Assembly: GCA_001464315.1 (NCBI GenBank)
Contig: LNFK01000061.1
Location: 1 to 59,394, forward strand
Reading direction: 5' to 3'
DNA: 59,394 nucleotides
Origin: Sphingomonadales bacterium Ga0077559
GTDB taxonomy: Bacteria; Pseudomonadota; Alphaproteobacteria; Sphingomonadales; Sphingomonadaceae
Part shown: positions 56,433-59,394 of the stretch, in pieces
How the letters are laid out: every line of letters starts with the position of its first letter
How positions within the stretch are numbered: position 1 is the stretch's first letter
The notes under the pieces: model-generated
Database searches by the model: none
Told to the model about the DNA's origin: nothing
What the model saw: only the letters and a program-made list of their open reading frames with translations
Made by a program: the position numbers and the translations under genes

Positions 56433-56476
56433 TGCGCATATGCGTGGCAGATGCATCCGAAGATTTTAGACGCTCA

Positions 56477-56764
56477 TCAAGGCAGCACGAAGCTGGAGAT
56501 CAGCCGCAACCCGGAAATGTCGATCCACGCCCGCTTGGCGGCGCGAATAGCCTGTTGAGTCACCAACCAGCGCGGATGCCTGCGGCCAGAAGGTCTATCA
56601 CTGCGCCAGCTGCGCGCAGTCACGAGCAAGTGGGCATGGGCCAGGACTTCGCCCGGCTTGTAGTGGATGGCCCAGTCTGCAATCATGCCCTGACTTGGGA
56701 GGTGTTCGTTGCAGAATGTCTTGACGTGATGTTTCCAATCGCTTGGATACTTCTCCGGCGGCAA
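56477..56764 (-). pseudogene. MobA/MobL-type relaxase fragment
   Basis: 95 codons: PPEKYPSDWKHHVKTFCNEH, LPSQGMIADWAIHYKPGEVL and AHAHLLVTARSW resemble the MobA/MobL (TraA-like) relaxase domain, including the HAHLL histidine motif. The N-terminal catalytic tyrosine region and the helicase part are absent. It marks the former presence of a conjugative or mobilisable element. Confidence 0.65.
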
Positions 56765-57018
56765 GCTGAGAATTGTTCATCAATCTTAGCAACGGAAAAA
56801 TTTTGACGGGAGATGTCAGATGAGTTGAAGGCGATCGCGTCGGCGTTCAACTGGCGAGCCAGTCTCCATTCTGCAATTCACTAATGGTGCATTGCAATAG
56901 AGCGCAGTCCGACAGGCTTTAAAAATTAGTTTTACAAGGCATCTCTCCATCAAAGGATGGAACGATGCAACTCGTCTGCTGTTCTCACCGTGTCGCGGAA
57001 GCTGCGAGGAAAATCATC

Positions 57019-57942
57019 ATGCTGGATTGTTTAATCGTTGGTGCCGGGCCGGCAGGCTTGACCGCTGCCATTTATCTAGCCCGTTTTCATTTAAAAGTCG
57101 CGATTGTCGATGCCGGTCAAAGCCGGGCGCTTTGGATACCCGAAACCCATAATCACGCAGGATATCCCGACGGGATCAGCGGCCCGGCATTGCTTGACCG
57201 GATACGGCAACAGGCCGTGCAATATGGCGCACAGATTTGGAATGGGCGGGTTTCCGAACTCGGCAAGGAAGATAGCGTTTTTACGGTAAAATATGGTGAT
57301 GATAAGATTAAGACGTTGAATGTTTTGCTCGCCACCGGGGTAGTCAATCGGCGTCCAAACATGGATGACGATCTGCACGAAAAGGCACTCGCCTCAGGCG
57401 GATTACGCTATTGTCCGATATGCGATGGTTATGAGGTTACCGACAAGAAAGTTGCCGTCATCGGAACGGGTAAGCGCGGTTTGTCAGAGGCGGAATTTCT
57501 ACGCAGCTATACCCGCGATGTCACGCTTATCAGTTCTGACGGACCGCATGACTTCGACACTGATCAAGAAAGTGCTGCAACACGGCTGGGCATTGAATTG
57601 GTGGATGGACCCGCTAAAATTGAGCGATTAACGGACAACGGTGTCGTTGTTAGCGTTGGAGAAAGCGAACTTAGTTTTGCGTCGATTTATCCGGCCATGG
57701 GGTCAGATGTGAATAACATGTTGGCCAAAATGCTTGGCGCGAGATGCGGTGAAGATGGCGGAATTTCAGTCGACACCCACCAACGAACATCCGTACCAGG
57801 GCTATATGCCGCTGGGGATGTTGTGATCGGTCTCGACCAGATCAGCCATGCGATGGGTGAAGGCGGCGTCGCGGCAGTCACCATCCGAAACGACATCGCC
57901 AAAAGCCGGTCACTTTTAAGGAACGGCGGCGACGGAAGATAA
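57019..57942 (+). CDS. Thioredoxin-reductase-like FAD-dependent oxidoreductase
   Basis: 307 aa. FAD-binding LIVGAGPAGLTAAIYLARFH, the redox centre GGLRYCPICDGYEV (CxxC), NAD(P)-binding VAVIGTGKRGLSEAEFL and the C-terminal FAD block GLYAAGDVVIGLDQISHAMG. The GxGxxG second half (GTGKRG) departs from the TrxB pattern, and family members with CPICDGYE are often thioredoxin-reductase-like proteins of unknown partner. Start at 57019 (MLDCLIVGAGP, GAGGAAA upstream) fits the family; ATG 56965 would add 18 residues. No thioredoxin gene adjacent. Confidence 0.85.
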   Translation: MLDCLIVGAGPAGLTAAIYLARFHLKVAIVDAGQSRALWIPETHNHAGYPDGISGPALLDRIRQQAVQYGAQIWNGRVSELGKEDSVFTVKYGDDKIKTLNVLLATGVVNRRPNMDDDLHEKALASGGLRYCPICDGYEVTDKKVAVIGTGKRGLSEAEFLRSYTRDVTLISSDGPHDFDTDQESAATRLGIELVDGPAKIERLTDNGVVVSVGESELSFASIYPAMGSDVNNMLAKMLGARCGEDGGISVDTHQRTSVPGLYAAGDVVIGLDQISHAMGEGGVAAVTIRNDIAKSRSLLRNGGDGR

Positions 57943-58021
57943 TTGATTTACCGCTCACATCCGGGATGGCACCCGCTAGACCCTATCCGTCGAGCATCCG
58001 CCAAGCGAAATGAGTTGCGTG

Positions 58022-58132
58022 CTAGAAGTAAGCAACGAGAATGAGGTCGTCGGTGCGGCATTGCTTCGTACGGCGGGCAAACCGATGCACGGCACCGTCT
58101 ACTTTTGACAACGAGCATTCGATTGCCCGGCT
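58022..58132 (-). pseudogene. Possible IS5-family transposase C-terminal remnant
   Basis: The minus-strand frame AIECSLSKVDGAVHRFARRT and KQCRTDDLILVAYF* aligns weakly with the IS5-type ending IERxFxRLKxFRxIATRYDK. Several conserved positions (the Glu of DDE, then spaced Arg/Lys) fit, others do not. Treat as tentative. Confidence 0.3.
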
Positions 58133-58188
58133 GAAATTATGAGGCCTTTGCAGAATTATTTTAATGGTTTGCGAGACTACACTGACTT

Positions 58189-58808
58189 GTGCAGCCTGTT
58201 CTGGTCGATGGAGAAGCTAAATTGCTCGAAGGCGTGACCGACGGCAATCTGTGCATCACCGACAGCTGGCCAGGGCAAATGCGGACCGTCTGGGGCGACC
58301 ATGACCGGTTTTCCAGACCTATTTCACCACGTATCCTGGCAAATATTTTACCGGTGACGGGTGCAGCCGCGATGAGGACGGATATTACTGGATTACCGGC
58401 CGAGTCGATGATGTGATCAACGTTTCGGGCCACCGCATGGGCACCGCCGAAGTAGAAAGCGCGCTCGTCGCGCATGCTAAAGTCGCTGAGGCAGCAGTGG
58501 TCGGCTTTCCGCACGAGATCAGGGGACAGGGCATCTACACCTATGTCACGCTCAACGCCAACGAGGAGGAAACACCCGAAATTCGCGCCGACCTGATCAA
58601 ATGGGTCCGCCATGAAATCGGCCCCATTGCAACACCCGATGTCATCCATTTTGCGCCGGGCCTCCCCAAGACACGGTCGGGCAAAATCATGCGCCGGATC
58701 CTGCGCAGGATTGCCGACGGCGATGTGTCCAACCTGGGGGACATACCGACGCTTGCCGATCCGTCGGTCGTTGAATATTTAGTGGAATCTCGTACCGTCG
58801 CGATATGA
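58189..58808 (+). pseudogene. acsA: Acetyl-CoA synthetase fragment with a frameshift (C-terminal third)
   Basis: The frame [20 protein letters not shown], then [20 protein letters not shown], breaks at a run of four T (58309-58312). One extra T would restore [19 protein letters not shown]. From there [40 protein letters not shown] and [20 protein letters not shown] follow in the second frame to the stop at 58806. The remaining two thirds of the ~650-aa enzyme are missing, so the gene is dead. The lysine acetylation site of ACS (SGKIMRR) is retained. Confidence 0.85.
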
Positions 58809-58962
58809 CGGTCCATGGAGCCTCAGCAATAATCTAAAGACCGTCATTGTTGTTGTCGCGGCGTCATAAGCGGAATTCGCGCTACGACCCTAGCCAAAAC
58901 TGCATGCTAACAAATGTCAAATGCGCGTTGCGTCGGGATTTTATGCGGTCTAGGGCAAGGGC

Positions 58963-59394
58963 ATGCGGGATTGTTCTCAATGCGTTGTCCGAAACCGGGC
59001 TATATGTGCGGCACTGACGCATGACGAACTTGACGCTCTCAGCCAGTTCGGACGAAAGCAACGCGTCATCCGGGGCCAGACATTGGTTTGGGAAGGCGAT
59101 GACTCGCTTATTGTTGCGAATGTCATTTCTGGTGTTCTCAAAGTATCGATGAGTATTTCAGACGGCCGCGAACAGATTGTCGGTGTGGTTTTTCCAGGCG
59201 ATTTTATCGGCAGGCCTTTCGGGCAGCAAAGTCCTTATAGTGTCACTGCGCTCAACGACGCCGAATTGTGTATTTTTTCGCGATCGAACTTTGACGCATT
59301 TGCGCGAAGTCACCCGGCGCTTGAGCATAAATTGCTCCAACGCACGCTGGAAGAACTGGACCGAGCCCGCGAATGGATGCTGCTGCTTGGCAAA
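58963..59394 (+). CDS. FNR-type Crp/Fnr regulator, N-terminal 144 residues (partial)
   Basis: Starts MRDCSQCVVRNRAICAALTH with cysteines 4, 7 and 15, and a fourth at 103 (AELCIFSR), the arrangement for an oxygen-sensing [4Fe-4S] cluster in FNR/FnrL. The cyclic-nucleotide-like barrel follows (GQTLVWEGDDSLIVANVISG, VVFPGDFIGRPFG) and the dimerisation helix begins at the window's right edge; the DNA-binding HTH lies outside. It likely activates microaerobic genes. Confidence 0.88.
   Translation, partial: MRDCSQCVVRNRAICAALTHDELDALSQFGRKQRVIRGQTLVWEGDDSLIVANVISGVLKVSMSISDGREQIVGVVFPGDFIGRPFGQQSPYSVTALNDAELCIFSRSNFDAFARSHPALEHKLLQRTLEELDRAREWMLLLGK

Overview
The window looks like chromosomal DNA of a sphingomonad (Alphaproteobacteria, Sphingomonadaceae; a Sphingopyxis/Sphingorhabdus-type genome is my best guess). 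This rests on the TPP-riboswitch thiC, a crtY-crtI-crtB carotenoid cluster, large TonB-dependent receptors, separate glyQ/glyS, the mreBCD-mrdA-rodA order and a moderately high GC content. The genus is inference; no rRNA is present.

Layout. 1-1000: 5' part of thiC (minus) behind a TPP riboswitch. 1040-7400: accessory stretch with a 760-aa protein of unknown function, a 5'-truncated flotillin/YqiK remnant, a MipA/OmpV porin-like protein, a fatty-acid-hydroxylase/DUF2141 pair that overlaps by 119 bp, and a remnant of a YadA-type anchor. 7394-13550: MBL-fold hydrolase, ParA-like ATPase, then the tightly overlapping crtY-crtI-LOG-crtB operon, which ends in a large palindrome. 13547-17587: CysQ-like phosphatase, TldE/PmbA, small membrane protein, queE-queC, tRNA-Arg(ACG). 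17637-24180: ppdK, a cytochrome b561-like protein, glyS-glyQ. 24274-26944: a promoter and operator in front of a broken XRE regulator, a membrane protein, a TraB/GumN protein and a CPBP protease. 26941-35279: S66 carboxypeptidase, TonB receptor, Rrf2 regulator, YezD-like protein, second TonB receptor and TauE/SafE exporter (possibly a sulfur-acquisition group). 35391-41720: rplY-pth, a small SEDS-like membrane protein, a FlaR-like kinase, a Tat-signal SDR, ychF, and a divergent MerR / glutaredoxin-membrane fusion pair sharing a mer-type operator. 41751-50963: M28 peptidase, mutL, then the rod-shape operon mreB-mreC-mreD-mrdA-rodA. 51052-59394: tRNA-Lys(CTT) followed by a patchwork of accessory genes and debris: an atypical Nramp-like transporter, IS6-, IS5-, Fic- and relaxase-type remnants, a subtilase autotransporter, a thioredoxin-reductase-like flavoprotein, an acetyl-CoA synthetase fragment, and the 5' part of an FNR-type regulator.

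How genes work together. Membrane-pigment synthesis (crt), cell elongation (mre/mrd/rod), queuosine precursor synthesis (queE/queC), glycyl-tRNA charging (glyQ/glyS) and translation quality (rplY/pth/ychF) are conventional modules. The points most worth a second look are: the MerR protein with only two of the three mercury cysteines, yet a nearly canonical mer operator in front of a glutaredoxin-membrane fusion; the reduced SEDS-like protein behind pth; a LOG phosphoribohydrolase translationally coupled inside the carotenoid operon; and a probable CTG start for the S66 peptidase.
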